A program made the position numbers and the translations under genes. Under the pieces are notes generated by a model. The model saw only the letters and a list, made by a program, of their open reading frames with translations. It was not told the origin of the DNA and searched no databases. Positions 1-11,973 of a stretch of DNA of 64,000 nucleotides are shown in pieces. This DNA is from Orthonyx spaldingii (Eukaryota > Chordata > Aves > Passeriformes > Orthonychidae). Position 1 is the stretch's first letter. Every line of letters begins with the position of its first letter. The stretch covers positions 140,338 through 204,337 of the forward strand of contig VZTJ01002442.1 in assembly GCA_013397795.1 (NCBI GenBank), in the 5' to 3' direction.

Positions 1-2580
1 TTCTGTTGGGGCAGAGCTTCTGCCTGAGCATGGGGTAGACTGTAGGATGCTCAGCTTTGTCTGTCACTTGGTCTGGTCTTTTTGTTCTGGTCTGGCTGGT
101 TTTTTTTTTTTTGCCTGTGCCTGTGTTTTATCAGCTCTAACAGCTGGTCTGACTATGCTTGATGGCAACAGTTGCAGCAAGAGTCATTTTAATCTGGAGA
201 ACACCATGGTGGGTGGTACATGTAATTTATGTGCTCTTTTCCAATTTTGGGAACTGAGAACTAAGGCCTCCCTGGTGATAGAAATTGTGGGAATTAATAA
301 CAAAGAGGAAAGAGCAATACAGGGCATGACCTAGTCTTTTGTGAAAATAAAGTAATCCAAAAGAAATGGGAAAATATACGACCTCATCACACACCTGTTC
401 TGTCTGCCCCTTCTGACAATATATCCCTGGAGACTCATTGAGCATGGAACTGTTAAAGACTTCACCATATCCCAGTGGCTTAAAAAGCCACTTGCTCTGC
501 AGGGGTACTGAATGTTTTATTTAGAGGAAGTCAATGTGTTCTGGTAGCATCTGCCTTGAAATCCCCTCTGGCATGAGGAGAAAGGTGAGGTTCCAGTTCA
601 GTGTCAGTACAAATGAAACACAAGATGCTCTTCTTCCCACAAAGATTTAATAATTGGACAGGATTGTGTGCCCTGGACTAAGAGGACAGCTAAGGTGGAC
701 AGCTAGGTGGACGGCTATAATGGCTAAATACTGCAGGATTCTGGTTAAAAAATCTCTCTAATTTAAAACAGGTTCAAGCAGTACTTTGGACTGAGTAGAT
801 GCAATTTAGGTAGATATTTCTATTTTGACTGTATTCTGTGCTGGTTTCTCCTGATGCACCCTTAGCCCCAGGTCTCCCAGGTCCAGGCTTGGTCCACTGC
901 ACCAGCTGCTGTACAAATACATGGTACACTGCTCACAGCATAAAGGACGAAAATAATCCATCAGCAGGATTGGAGATGGGGAGCTGAGGTAGCAAGAGAT
1001 TAACAAGAATGTCTGACATCATGACAGAAATCTTTGGCAGTGCTGTCAGAACTCATATCTCTTCTGTCCTAGCCTAGTGTACCTAGGAATGGAGTCCATC
1101 CGTCATCTTCTGAAACAGATCCAGCTTTATCTATCAGTCCAATGCAGTATGTGGAATTTCTTCCCTTACGTTATTTACAGAACCTGAAAATTAAAACAGT
1201 GAAGCAACTTTTGTGCCACACTATTTTCATTTCACATTTTATGGATATGTGACTTTTGTGTGGAAATTATTTTTTTCCTCTGCAAGCACAGTAGTGTCTA
1301 GAGCAAGAATATGCCACTCAGGCAGTCTGCTCTGCAAAGCAGCTTCTTTCATTTATTTCACATGGACAGCTGAGATAATGGCAAAGATTGGGAGGTGCCA
1401 TCGTGGTTTCAGCATGCCCCATTACAAAGGAATCATAATACATTCATAGTCAGCTGAATACAGACTTTTTATCTTTTACCCTCAAAGCCCCCACTTTTAA
1501 GCATACTGGGGGCAGGACCTCAGGGTCATTTTCTGGTACTGCAGGAAGAGACTGTGTGTTTTGTTCCATCTGCTTTTATAGGTCTGAGGCCTGCGGATGG
1601 AAGGGCAGCAGGAATTAACTGAATTAACTATGCTGTCCTCTGTGCAGGCAGACAGAACTCAACAAAAATTTGGGATGAGATGAGATGTTCTGCTGTACAT
1701 TGGACAGATGTCTGTTGTTACCATAAGGGCTCCTAGAGTGGTGTTTCAGTCATTTCTGCTATGAAAAAGTGGCATTTTCCTTATTGATGTACTTTCTAGT
1801 ATTTCTTAACATCAGTTATTCTGATGAAATCACTGCTGCTTGGGAAGATAAAGAAAGTAAAAAAGAGGCATCAGCAACTAATCAATTCCACCCACTTTTC
1901 TAAAGACTTTGTCAATTCACTCTTAGAACTGATTGTTCTTGGTTAAAGGTGATCAGGCTATTGTATCTGACAGTATCTATAAAAAAACAGTACAGACTTC
2001 AGGCATTTTTAACTCAAAGCAGTTCAGTACAGATCACAGTTAAAATTTTACCTTAGTTATGTCTTCGTTACTAAAGGCCAAATACTCTTCTTGGTGCTGC
2101 ATAGCTCAACAAAATGAAGGAAGTAACATTCATCCCTCCAAAGCCTTGAGTTTGTTCGTGGCTTTGCTATGAGACTTGGATCAGGGCAACAGTACTGCAA
2201 CCTGGTTTTGGGAGCACCCTGAGGGGGACACTGTGAAACCAGGACTACATCTGTACCAGCACTAAATCCTGCCAAGCAGCATATTTGAGGTACTTGAGCT
2301 CTGTCATCTACATTGTTTAAATGTTCAATTTTCGGAATGGCTCTTGGCATGCTTTTGGCTCATGTTAAAATACTGTTCTCCTAAGTAACTCCTAGCTATT
2401 ATTCAGGTGCAAACACAGGCAAAGCACTGTTCCCAGGAGACAGGTTGCATGCTGCCAATATATTCTGAAGGGTAAAAGGATAAAATGTTGTGGAAATACA
2501 CAGTACTCTGCACACTGGCCTCCCACACAAAGACAGTCTAAGATTCAGTTATTGTTGTGTTGGTGTTAGCATTTTCATAT
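1..2580. other. Unique non-coding sequence, no gene seen
   Basis: The frames here are all short, and none looks like a known protein. The stretch holds the small minisatellite annotated separately and one weak exon-like interval at 503-584, which has a cttgctctgcag acceptor and a GAAAG/GTGAGG donor. All three forward frames of that interval contain a stop, so it could only be non-coding. I also see a 9-bp tandem doubling of aattaactg near 1613-1629. Nothing else is supported. Confidence 0.6.
684..720. repeat. Three-unit 12-13 bp minisatellite
   Basis: Three head-to-tail units begin at 684, 697 and 709, built on GGACAGCTA(A)GGT. The third diverges to GGACGGCTATAA. The array is small, and no function is implied. 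Confidence 0.7.
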
Positions 2581-2720
2581 AGAATCACAGAATATTCTCA
2601 GTTGGAAGGGACCCACAAGGATCATCAAGCTCAACTCTTAAGTGGATGGCCCCTACAGGGGTCAAACCTATGACCTTGGCACTATTACCACCATGCTCTA
2701 ATCAACTGAGCTAATCTCAG
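2581..2720 (-). mobile_element. SINE with tRNA-Ile-like head and CR1-like tail
   Basis: Read on the minus strand, the element starts with a tRNA-like head. Its A-box region contains TTAGCTCAGTTGATTAGAGC, its anticodon-arm region is derived from that of tRNA-Ile (AAT), and its B-box region is GGTTTGACCCC. The head is followed by GGGGCCAT, matching the acceptor end of tRNA-Ile. The 3' part reads GATGATCCTTGTGGGTCCC and ends in the CR1-type AATATTCTGTGATTCT. A tRNA-Ile/CR1 chimeric SINE is known from zebra finch (TguSINE1, from memory), and CR1 machinery is the expected mobiliser. Several tRNA-conserved positions are mutated and the cloverleaf would not fold properly, so this is not a functional tRNA gene. 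Confidence 0.8.
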
Positions 2721-2739
2721 GTTACTGAGCTAATCTCAG
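2705..2739. repeat. 16-bp perfect direct repeat at the SINE head
   Basis: ACTGAGCTAATCTCAG occurs at 2705-2720 and again at 2724-2739, separated by gtt. The first copy is the 5' end of the minus-strand SINE. The second looks like a local slippage duplication of that end with part of its flank. Confidence 0.85.
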
Positions 2740-5700
2740 AGCCTGGTTTTGAACTTAGTCTCCCTGTTCATGCTTTGGTTCACATCCCATAGAAAGTTTG
2801 CAGAACCTGATCTATATTTTTCTTGAATGACACTAACTCAGAAAATGTGCACGACTAGCACAGTCCATCTGCTAGGCTGCAGAAGACCATACTGTAAGTC
2901 CTCTGCAAGGAGTCCCTTGGATGTGCACAGTGGGCATGATGGGTGCTTGTTGCCATCTTCTCCATTCTACACAACCCTTCCTGCTCCTTCTTGCTCATCT
3001 AGACTTGGTCTGTGTGTTCATATCTGGGTTACACACAGGTGGTGGTGTGGCCACACTGTCATGTATCAAAGAGGAACTACAACTCTTGCCTATCTGGAAT
3101 GGGAGAAGGATCCCCATGGATTCCCATGGTGAAGGTATTTCTTACGTCAATGAGGTTGTAGATGAATTTTAAATGTCATCATGTTCTCTCCTGGATCTAT
3201 AGCACAGTTTTCAGCTGAGATCCTGAACCTACAAGTGTTGTCATGTCACTGGCTGTTGCTTTTGAAAACCTTCAGGTATCAAAATCACTGTTCAGGGCCA
3301 ACTGAGTGGCCTTCAAACCCACCAAATGTGTTAAAACACAGCTATAAATGGCAACGTGAAAAGTCTCAAGGAGCCAACCAGAATAAGGGTCTGTAAAACG
3401 TGTGATCTTGATCATAAAAAGATGCAAGTCAAAGTAGTGATTTATTCTCTCGAAGAGCAGCAGGAATGTTTTGGAAATAGATATCACAGAGTTAAGTTTA
3501 GCAAAAGACTTATTTTTCTAACATCCTTGATCACAACTCGGAAATGTTGGTCTAGACTTGGGTTCATTTTAAGTGAGCCATGTCAGTGCCAAGCTGATAC
3601 CGGCTACATGAGCAGCTTGAAATATCACTGAGACTCTTTGAAGGCTACTGAGCATTTTTACCTTGAAATTCCATAGGACTTCTACTGTAATTATGGTTCT
3701 CCAGGGAAATTCAGTGTCCTCACAGGCTCATACCTCTTCCACTATGGTATGTTGACTTTGCACTCTTACACTCCCATCCATAATTTAAACCATGCAGGTA
3801 TTGCCTGATGCAGGCTTGCACCTGGTTTTTGTGTACATGGACATCATTTCTGTGGAATTACTTGTTTAGATAGGTCCTAGGATCCTGTTTAGAGGTGCCT
3901 CCTTGCCTACTGAACCACAGTCCACAAATTTTCCCTGGGAACCTGGCCCTTTCTATGGTTAGAGCTGTAATGTTGCGGGTAAGGATAGTGGCAAAGGAAG
4001 CGTAGAGAAAGACTGTGCAAGTCAGGAGAGATGGATGAGGTGGATTTTTATCCAGCAAAACAAATTAAAAAAGAAAAAAGCCCAAGTGGATTAACATAAT
4101 TCAAGGCATGTTTGGCAAAGGTGATGAAGCTGCTGGACATAAACAAAAACAAGAACTGCTGGATGACATACACAAATGCACCATGACTATGATAAAAGTG
4201 AGAGATTTATGAAAGCTTCATATGTCTTGTGCTCTTCTTCATCACATCCTGCTCATTTAAGTGGCATCATGTGTAAATATTGGAAACCCAGATAACATGC
4301 TGTTTTGGATATTAGTTCAACCTGTTTATCCTATTATTACCATGACATTTGTAAGTGTTATCTTTGGGTACCAGAGCATGGATGAATAACTATGAATGAT
4401 ATTTCAGAGCTGTCCTATCACTAATGAAATCCACACTCATAATTAGTTTCATCTAAAAAATATGAAGTTCCCTCACTAATCATTTATGGGTTTTATTCCA
4501 GATTTGTAATATACTTACTGATACAGGAGTTAACAGATTAGGTTTCTGAATGCCTGGAGTGATCTCATAGACAATGGAAACAAAGCATCTTCTAAATCAA
4601 TCATCTTGCTAGCTATTTAGCTGGCTTTGCTCCTAAGAGATCATTGGACAGAAGACATTATTCAAAGGAAAAAGAAAAAAAATCAAAGAGAAGAAAGTGC
4701 ATTCATTATTATTTTCTAACTATGCACATATACATAGTCCCAGCTGCTTATGTAATGTGAATGACATTATTTGTATTTCTTGAAGAGTCCCTAATCAGGT
4801 TTTTTACTGCTGAATGCCTTTGTTTGGGAGGTAAGCATGTCTCTGAATTAACCTCTCTAATACTTCTCTTTCCCTCTGTGCTGCTCAGTGTGCATGTAAT
4901 CCTGGGAACCGTTCATCTTGGATTCAATTGTCCATTGTCTGAACAAAAGACCAGACATCACTTAAGACTCTAGGAACTGACTGACTATTTACAGTATATC
5001 AGAAGTCCTTTGGGCTTTCATTTCAGGTTTTAGCAGAGATTTGTAGTGAAATTTGTTCACCTTTTAGCCCTTTCTGCACTGCTGGATATGCCTTCTCTCA
5101 AATTCTCTAAATCTATTTATCTGTCTAGGACATTAATGCTCAGCCTGAAACAATGAAATTATACAAACAATGTTTTCTGTAAAAGTCTGCTTAATGCAGA
5201 GTATTAAGATTCCTTTTGGTCTTTTATAAGAAAGGTTGTGGAGGGATGTGTGTTTTGCCTGGAACCCAGTGTTGCACTTTCCAAGTTATTTCTGAACAAA
5301 GACCTCCGCGCAAGGTCTGCTTTGTCTGAAATACTATTCACTTTTTCCGTTCAGGTTTTCTTCTCTTCATAAATTTAATCCTCAGCCCTGGAATTCTCTC
5401 CTTATTTTTTTTGTTATGATGAGAGTGAACAGCTGGACCATTTTGCAGACTTTGTTGACAGTGCTTAGTTCTTACTTTTTCTTCCCCTTCGCTGTGTTTT
5501 TCAGACAGTCCAGGCTCACTTTGTCTGGCTACTGTCTGACATGTCAGCTTACACTATTCCAACTCCCAGCTGTTCTTTCCTTTCATGCTATGGATTGTTC
5601 TTTGCATTATAGTCAAACACGGGTTTTTATTTCCAAAAGGCTAATCTGTTTCCACAGCAACCCATAAAATGGAGAAATCTGATCCCAGAACTTTATTTTA

Positions 5701-6852
5701 AAACTTCAAATGTATATATAAACACACACGTATTTGTCCATCTTAAAGGCAATTGCTCTATCTGTGAAATGGAAGTTGCTATGAACACTCAGGCATCAGT
5801 AAGTTCTCAAACTGCTTAAGCTACATTACATTTCTGATTTTTATTAGAGATATTGGCAGAAAAGGACTGGGAATATTTTCCATCAAATGTGGTTGCAGTT
5901 GCAAAACTGAATATGTTAAACGCAATTATTGGGATCTCCCTGTTTCCTCAGTGTCAGATATTTCTGGGTAAATTTTTCTGGTTACCTATTAATTGTCATT
6001 GTCAACATCACTGCTGCAAACTGACTTGGAACTGAGAGACTGAGCTGATATCCCTCTGTTTGAGCTGTAAATGCTCTGGAGTCTAATTGAAATACTGGTA
6101 TGTAAGGAAAGCAAGATTATTTCTTCCCCTTTTGAAAAGCTGTCCTTTGTAGCTACTGAAGGCTAGCAGCAACACAAACTTTCATTCCTGCAGATAAATT
6201 GAGACAAAGAGTAAATACCTGTCTGTGGAGAAGTCTCAGTCTTCTCTGTATGTGCGTGAGCAGCTTCGAATTAAGGTGAACTTCTAAAATAAAGCGGACC
6301 CCATGCAGAGTCTGTGCAGATGTATTGGTCATATCCCATCACATGGAAGTTCAGTAAGGTGCATTGTTTTACCCTGTTCTAAAACTGCTGATCCTCAGTG
6401 ACATTTGGGCAGCTCCAGCTGGCTGTCTTGGTGTTACCAACACATTCAAGTCCTCCCAAGCTGGGTGCCATAAATCCTTGGTCTTCATTGCACACTGGCA
6501 GTTATTCAATATGAGAGTTGAGCTATCTTCAAAACCTATAAAGGCCTGTCCTGTGTTTGTAACCTTTGCACTCAAGCTCAGAGGATGTCTCTTAGGAGGT
6601 TAAACCAAATTTTGATTCACCATTTGGTGAATTAATAAAGATTAGCTTCATTATGTTTAAACCAGTACAGTGACCAGATATCTGCTGGGCTGGGAGCAAG
6701 AAGAGCAAAAGCTTGATGAGCTCAACCTGTTCAGGGTATGGTAATTTGATTTGGCAAAATTTCTGGCTGCCTGTAAATCCATGATCCAGGAGTTCCAGGA
6801 GGGAAAAACTATGGCACATTTCAGTTAGTACTGAGACCTTTTCTTTACACAG
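2740..6852. other. Unique non-coding sequence, no gene seen
   Basis: Both strands carry only short frames with no recognisable domain. Isolated donor-like sites occur, for example at 2894 and 4832, but without a convincing partner acceptor. No repeat family was recognised. Confidence 0.55.
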
Positions 6853-6913
6853 GTTTTTACTAAATACAGACCATTAGGCATAAATATATATTAGTAAAGC
6901 ATCTGCATTGAAG
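6853..6913 (+). other. Candidate non-coding exon (61 bp)
   Basis: A strong acceptor, ccttttctttacacag, ends at 6852. A near-consensus donor, TTGAAG/GTGAGT, begins at 6914. All three forward frames between them contain stops, so if the segment is used it is an untranslated or lncRNA exon. Strong decoy pairs of this kind occur by chance in vertebrate introns. No neighbouring exon could be linked to it. Confidence 0.25.
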
Positions 6914-9900
6914 GTGAGTTACTAAAGACTTCTGAAAATATTTTCAAGTGCTTTTAAGAATGACCTAAAATAAACTCCTTGAATGGCATGTTCCTGGGGG
7001 GATCAGTTCACTTCAAATCCAACTCTTGCATTGTCACAGAGGAGTTTAGCTTCTTATTGAATTTTTATTTTAAGCAGTATATATTATAGGAATAAACTGT
7101 AAAGATTACCATCCAAGTACTGCTTAAAAGAGAGCCCTGAAGCTCACTCTCCCAGCACCGATAAGAAAAATCTTGATTCAAAGGTTGCCCACATAACTGT
7201 TCATGAACATTGTGCATGTATTTATGCTCATCTGCTTGTTCTACTCCCTATTCCTACCCACTGCTATATCAGATATCACACAGATACCCAATGTACTCTT
7301 GTGTGATCACATGTAAAATGTAAAACCACTTGTTAAAGATTTTCAGCCTTGTTTGGACACAAAAGGTCCCATCAGCTGTCATCTTGAGAAGAGCCTTAGC
7401 AAGACTCCTAAAACACAGCAGTGAAGCTACACTCAAGCAATAAATTTGATTAAATTTGTTCTTGGAGGTTCAGAGCTCAGCTTGGTTTGCCCACTGCTTT
7501 TAATTCCTTTTTTCATCCTGCTTTATGTTCCATGGAGATTCAAAATTTTTTTCCTTCATCTTTTTTTTTTCAGCTCAATCACATCCACTGTATGAATTGT
7601 GTTAGTGTCTGAGAGAAGGTTTATTTTTGGGCAGTCCTCGCAAAAATATTCATAGCAATGTAGGTTGCTGATGCAACACCTCTGGGTGATGCTGGTGTTT
7701 TAAACACAGTTTGGACGAATGCTCCCATTTCCTAGCACAGTCAAAGTCATTGGCTCATGACTAAAATCCCAGAGTAGAGAAATAACTTGCTATAATAAGG
7801 CTAATGAAGTACTGTGATTGTGTTATCATTAAAATTGGGGAAATCTTATGGTCCCTGAGGATTTTTTAATATCTCTAACTAGTCTTGGAGGGATGCCAAG
7901 CTATTTTGATGTTTTCCTCCATTGTGCCCTCCTTATCCTTCACATCTGCTTCCTAAGTCCTTTGATGATTTGAACAAAACAAAACTCATGTAAACATAAA
8001 TATATATGTACATTTTCTCCTACTCAATAGCTAAACTTTTGTTTTCTACTAAGAGTTCTACCTTCTCTTGGAGCTTCAAGAGCAATGTGGTGTTTATGTT
8101 GACAGTGGTACTTCTTCTTTTCCCTGATATAACTTTAATTTTCTCTCAGCTAGATTCTTCTCTCCCTCTCCCCACCAACTTTCAGTATAGCTTGCTTATG
8201 TGAGATTGTTCAAAATAATAATCAATTTTTTAACATCCTTAGAGTTTTGAAATAGAGGGAAATCTCTCATCAGTGTTTCCAAGGGCATAAGTCATTGCAG
8301 TACTAACAGCAAGTCAAGGAAATGCAATTATTGCTTTTTTCATGCATGACCTGTTGTAGTGGAACCAAAAAATTGTACATAAGGAGATTAATCATATATT
8401 TTATGAGTAAATACCCATCTGTGGTCCCTCTGCCCATAATTTGAGCTGGTCAGGCTTCTTGTTCTTGTCTATGTTCTGTTTGTTGTATGTGTTTGCTGTC
8501 TCTGTGAAGCACCAAGCTGTCTGTCATGCTCTGGTCTGGGCACATGCAGAGTCCAAGAGGTTTCTAAAGCATTAGCAGTGATTGCACATGCACTGACCAC
8601 CTCCTGATATTTGATATTTTCTGGAAGCATAAGCTTTAGCACAGATGTCATGGAGGAAGTTTAGATACCTCTGGCATCTATGTAGTTGATGATGTGCAGA
8701 GATTTGCATTTCTGTGTTGAGTGAAATATGTACTGCACTGCTTCAAGCACCAGTATGTTTTTTGAGATCTTCACTTATTTATACTGAATAAATCTGAAAA
8801 ATGCTAATAATGTCATTTCATCACTGACCAGGTGAGGGATATGAATTATAAAGCTCAGGCATTGTGGCCTGTGCAACAGCACATGCACCAGTAGAAACAC
8901 AAGGAGCCACAGCTCTCCTCCAGCCTGGGCACCCATGACCAGTTAGGCATCCATTCTCTTGCTCTTGGGGTGGGTTCCCACTGTTTTCCACTGTCTTCTG
9001 GCAACATAAAGCAATGCAGAAATACCAGACAAGGGCTTGTTCTGTCTCTCAGCCACCTGTGCAACTTTTTTTTAAAACAACCAATGCAGACAAATTTCAA
9101 TACTCCTTAACTGACACCAGAAGGAGTGTTTGAAGGTGAACAAAGAGCTATATCTTCAAAGTGGTTCTTTGTGCTTGTGGAATAAATGTCTCTTCTCTCT
9201 ACCCTTTGTGGCCTCAGGCGACAAGAACCACTTTGGACAAAGGACACAAACCAAGATATATGGGATGGACAGCTCAGTAACTTGATGGGCAAATGTGAGT
9301 ATTCCACCCCCAATCCTCTTTAACAATTGGACTTTCACAGTACAAAGCCTCCTAGAGTCTGGTTTTATAATTAAAGCAACTTTAAGAAGAAAAGGTCCAA
9401 ACCTTCACATTGGTATCTTTTTCCTCCTAGGCTGTGCATTTGCAAGAACAGCCAGTCTCAGCTTGTCTGAACATGCTTCTGATATAATGACCCAGAGGAA
9501 TTAACTAATTTACCAGAGCTGGTCTCACTCCTTTGCCTTGAAAATGCCTGTATTTAGGTAATTCAGATGTGAACTTCTCTCCAGCACAAAAAGAGACTGA
9601 GGGACTAGGAAAGAAAATGAAAAGATTTTAACATCTCTCCCGACTCCCTGTATAAATCTGCCTTTGGGGTTTGTTCATCCTGTCCCAGGGCACACGGATT
9701 TTGCTTTGAGGTTGTAATCAAGACAGTCCTGAGTGTTTTGATGTATTCTCCTGTCACAAACAGGGTTCTTGCACTTCACTGGAAAATCCTCCCTTGTGTT
9801 CACTCTTCAGACAGTATTCGAGATCATTAGTAAAGTTCTTTTAACTCACACAATTACAGCTTGAGCTTAAGCTCCACTTCTCAGTGCAGGAGTCACAGAC

Positions 9901-10802
9901 ATTCACATTTGCTGTGCTTCGAGGATGCCTCCCTCGATTGCATAAAAAGGCTGGAAACGAAGGAGGTTGAAACTCTTATTAAAACCATGATCTACACAGT
10001 CTGATATTTAGGATTGATCTATATTAAGATTGGGGAGCATTGTGAAAACCATCTCCACTACGGTGCATGAGCCTTTACATAGGTCTTTATTTCACAGCAG
10101 CTGTGCCTATGATGTGTGACTCCTTCAGGGGACTCCCAGGAATCAAAATCTTTTTAAGCTCTCTAACTACAGGATGCATAAGAAAGGGGAAGATGCCTTA
10201 AACCAAAAGAAGTAGGGACTTTTAGATAGCTTAATGGGTGACTTTCCGACAGCTTGGTCTGCTAGAGTGCATTGGATGGTGCTTCAGGGGAGCTGGGGGT
10301 GGGGCAGAAGTTCTGATGATATAGAGAGTACCTTTCCTCTCCTCTTTGTTTCATGAGCTCAGAGATGTCCCACCTGTGTTCCACTGGATGACAGATGTCT
10401 TAATCAATGGCTCACTTTGGCTAGGATCACCACAGCCACACGGCAATATATGAGTTCTCATGAATATGGCTTGTAGTGGGCAGATATGGGACAAGAAAAA
10501 GTGTGAAAAAACCTGGTCCCCTGTGCCTCTTGTGCACTACATAGGAGGAGGATGTGATAGCCCATGTTTCATGATGTGCATGGGTCTCTTCAGGAGGACA
10601 TTTTTGATACTACGCATCGTCATTCATTAGGGTTTCTTGGTCCAGAGGAGAGAAACTTCTTGTGCGAGAGATTTGGTGAAATGTTTTATGTACTTGGCTA
10701 GAAGGTAGTGCTAAGGTTGACTCCAAGTGCTGATATGGATTTATGCTGAGATTTCCAGGCTCCAGAAAAGGGCAAAACTTCATCCATGCCTATTTTTCTG
10801 GG
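6914..10802. other. Unique non-coding sequence, no gene seen
   Basis: The sequence is AT-rich with short frames only. A T-rich run lies near 7560-7571. No repeat family or coding domain was recognised. Confidence 0.55.
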
Positions 10803-10808
10803 GTCATT
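10803..10808. repeat. Left target-site duplication of the solo LTR
   Basis: GTCATT directly abuts the left end of the LTR and is repeated exactly at 11225-11230 on the other side. A 6-bp duplication is typical of class II (ERVK/alpharetrovirus-like) integrases in birds. Confidence 0.85.
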
Positions 10809-10959
10809 TGTATCTTTGCTGTTTCGTCTCTGGACTCCTCTGGACCACCGAGTCCAGCCCTCAGTAGCTCCTTATGCCAGGAGCGCCGGTCCAGGGCGGA
10901 ACGGTGGTAGCTGTTTGCCGGTAAAGACAGACGGACCACTTGCATATATATCAGCGTTC

Positions 10960-10965
10960 TTTATT
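10960..10965 (-). terminator. LTR polyadenylation signal AATAAA
   Basis: TTTATT on the plus strand is AATAAA in the LTR's orientation. It lies directly downstream of the GAGGGAAAA hairpin arm and upstream of a TATATATGCA segment, as expected near an R/U5 boundary. Confidence 0.6.
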
Positions 10966-10984
10966 TTCCCTCACGGAGGGAAAA
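10964..10984. other. 9-bp stem, 3-nt loop hairpin beside the LTR poly(A) signal
   Basis: TTTTCCCTC (10964-10972) pairs perfectly with GAGGGAAAA (10976-10984) around the loop ACG. It overlaps the AATAAA signal by two bases. In LTR RNA it could present or mask the polyadenylation signal, which is inference. Confidence 0.65.
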
Positions 10985-11037
10985 GGATCGTGCATAGAAC
11001 AACCTGTGAGATGGTGAACCTGGCAAGAGTGGTCCAG

Positions 11038-11097
11038 CTCGTCTCTCGCCCGGATCTCTTATGCCCTCTGTTGGGGGAGGGCAAGGCGAGAGACGAG
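11038..11097. other. Long nested hairpin at the LTR U3/R region
   Basis: CTCGTCTCTCGCC (11038-11050) is perfectly complementary to GGCGAGAGACGAG (11085-11097), a 13-bp stem. Inside it TGCCCTC (11062-11068) pairs with GAGGGCA (11077-11083), a further 7 bp. The LTR's TATA-like motif lies in the asymmetric internal loop between the two stems. Confidence 0.75.
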
Positions 11098-11224
11098 CCA
11101 ATAGGCAAATGACTGACCAGTGACATCTGGCCAGTCCTGGGTGAACAGGGGAGGGACAGGTACAAAGCAGCGCTATGAATGGTCAGACCACCAGTGGATC
11201 CTCAGTGGTCTGCCCACTGCTACA

Positions 11225-11230
11225 GTCATT
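11225..11230. repeat. Right target-site duplication of the solo LTR
   Basis: GTCATT is identical to 10803-10808 and confirms the outer boundary of the LTR. Confidence 0.85.
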
Positions 11231-11257
11231 GTTTAGCCTTCGCTCATTGGCTAAACA
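11230..11257. other. Perfect 9-bp inverted repeat flanking the LTR
   Basis: TGTTTAGCC (11230-11238) pairs with GGCTAAACA (11249-11257) around the 10-nt loop TTCGCTCATT. It starts at the last base of the right target duplication, outside the LTR proper. Confidence 0.6.
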
Positions 11258-11973
11258 GCATGTCGGCTGTTTTAAAGGGTCTGTTTCTCTTTGTGAGCTG
11301 ATTATGACATAGGGTATTTGAAGATGAAGTTGCTGTTAGTTTTTCTGTTACACTTTGTATAAAAAATGTAAAAATAAAAGGAAATAAAGAGTATGACTCA
11401 CTATGCGGCATTATGAAAGATTCAAATGCAAACTGACTTTCTGATTCAGAGTACCAGCCTGAAATGCAATAGTGTGCCTTTCAGAAAGTGCTAACTTTAG
11501 TGGCATTTGAGAATCGGAATGTCATGTGTTGTTGTACCTTTAGAAAACCTTTAATTCCCCTGTGAGATATTAATTGAAAGCTTGATATTCTGCATACATT
11601 CCATAAGTAACAGGTTTTCCTACAGTCAGTCTTTTTATTGGTCTCCCCTCTACAGCTAAAAATTTTATATAGAATTATTCATCTTCAAGAGAACTGAGCA
11701 TCCCACACAGAATTTCCTGTTTATGTAGATTAAATCATTTTTTTAAGCTGTTGGTGTGTTCATATTGCCTTAGAAGAGGAGGAATCTGAACTATTGCCCC
11801 CATTTCTGAAGAAATGCTGTTAAGAAACACTCCAGGGATGATGTTCTCTAAGAGTCTCACCACTTACTTAATTTTATTCTACTTTTAAGCTAGAAGCATT
11901 GAGGGAATTAAGTCTGAAATTTTAAATTATTCTGGGTTTTTTTCCTACTAAGAATATAAGAATGCAAACACAT
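11258..11973. other. Unique non-coding sequence
   Basis: No frame, repeat or RNA gene was recognised here. Confidence 0.55.

Larger units (their letters stand above)
10809..11224 (-). mobile_element. Solo LTR of a class II endogenous retrovirus
   Basis: The 416-bp element reads 5'-TGTAGCAG...AGATACA-3' on the minus strand, with TG...CA ends inside a TGTA/TACA inverted terminus. Perfect 6-bp target duplications flank it. In minus orientation there is a TATA-like CATAAGAG (around 11055-11063) and, about 95 bp further on, an AATAAA signal. This gives a plausible U3-R-U5 order. No primer-binding site or internal gene lies beside it, so recombination between two LTRs probably removed the provirus. 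I count 17 CpG dinucleotides in 416 bp against a CpG-poor background. The high CpG content and intact duplications suggest a fairly recent insertion. The exact family name was not determined. Confidence 0.85.

Noticed and set aside
503..584. 82-bp exon between an AG acceptor and a GTGAGG donor
   Set aside because: Every forward frame has a stop and the splice motifs are only moderate. It was kept as a note in the stretch entry and not called.
2641..2716. tRNA-Ile gene on the minus strand
   Set aside because: Conserved arm positions are mutated and the sequence continues directly into a CR1-like tail, so it is a SINE head rather than a tRNA gene. The same applies to 49495-49570.
10786..11112. 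108-codon plus-strand frame
   Set aside because: It lies across the antisense of the solo LTR and uses its GC-rich sequence. No retroviral protein is encoded by an LTR of this kind.
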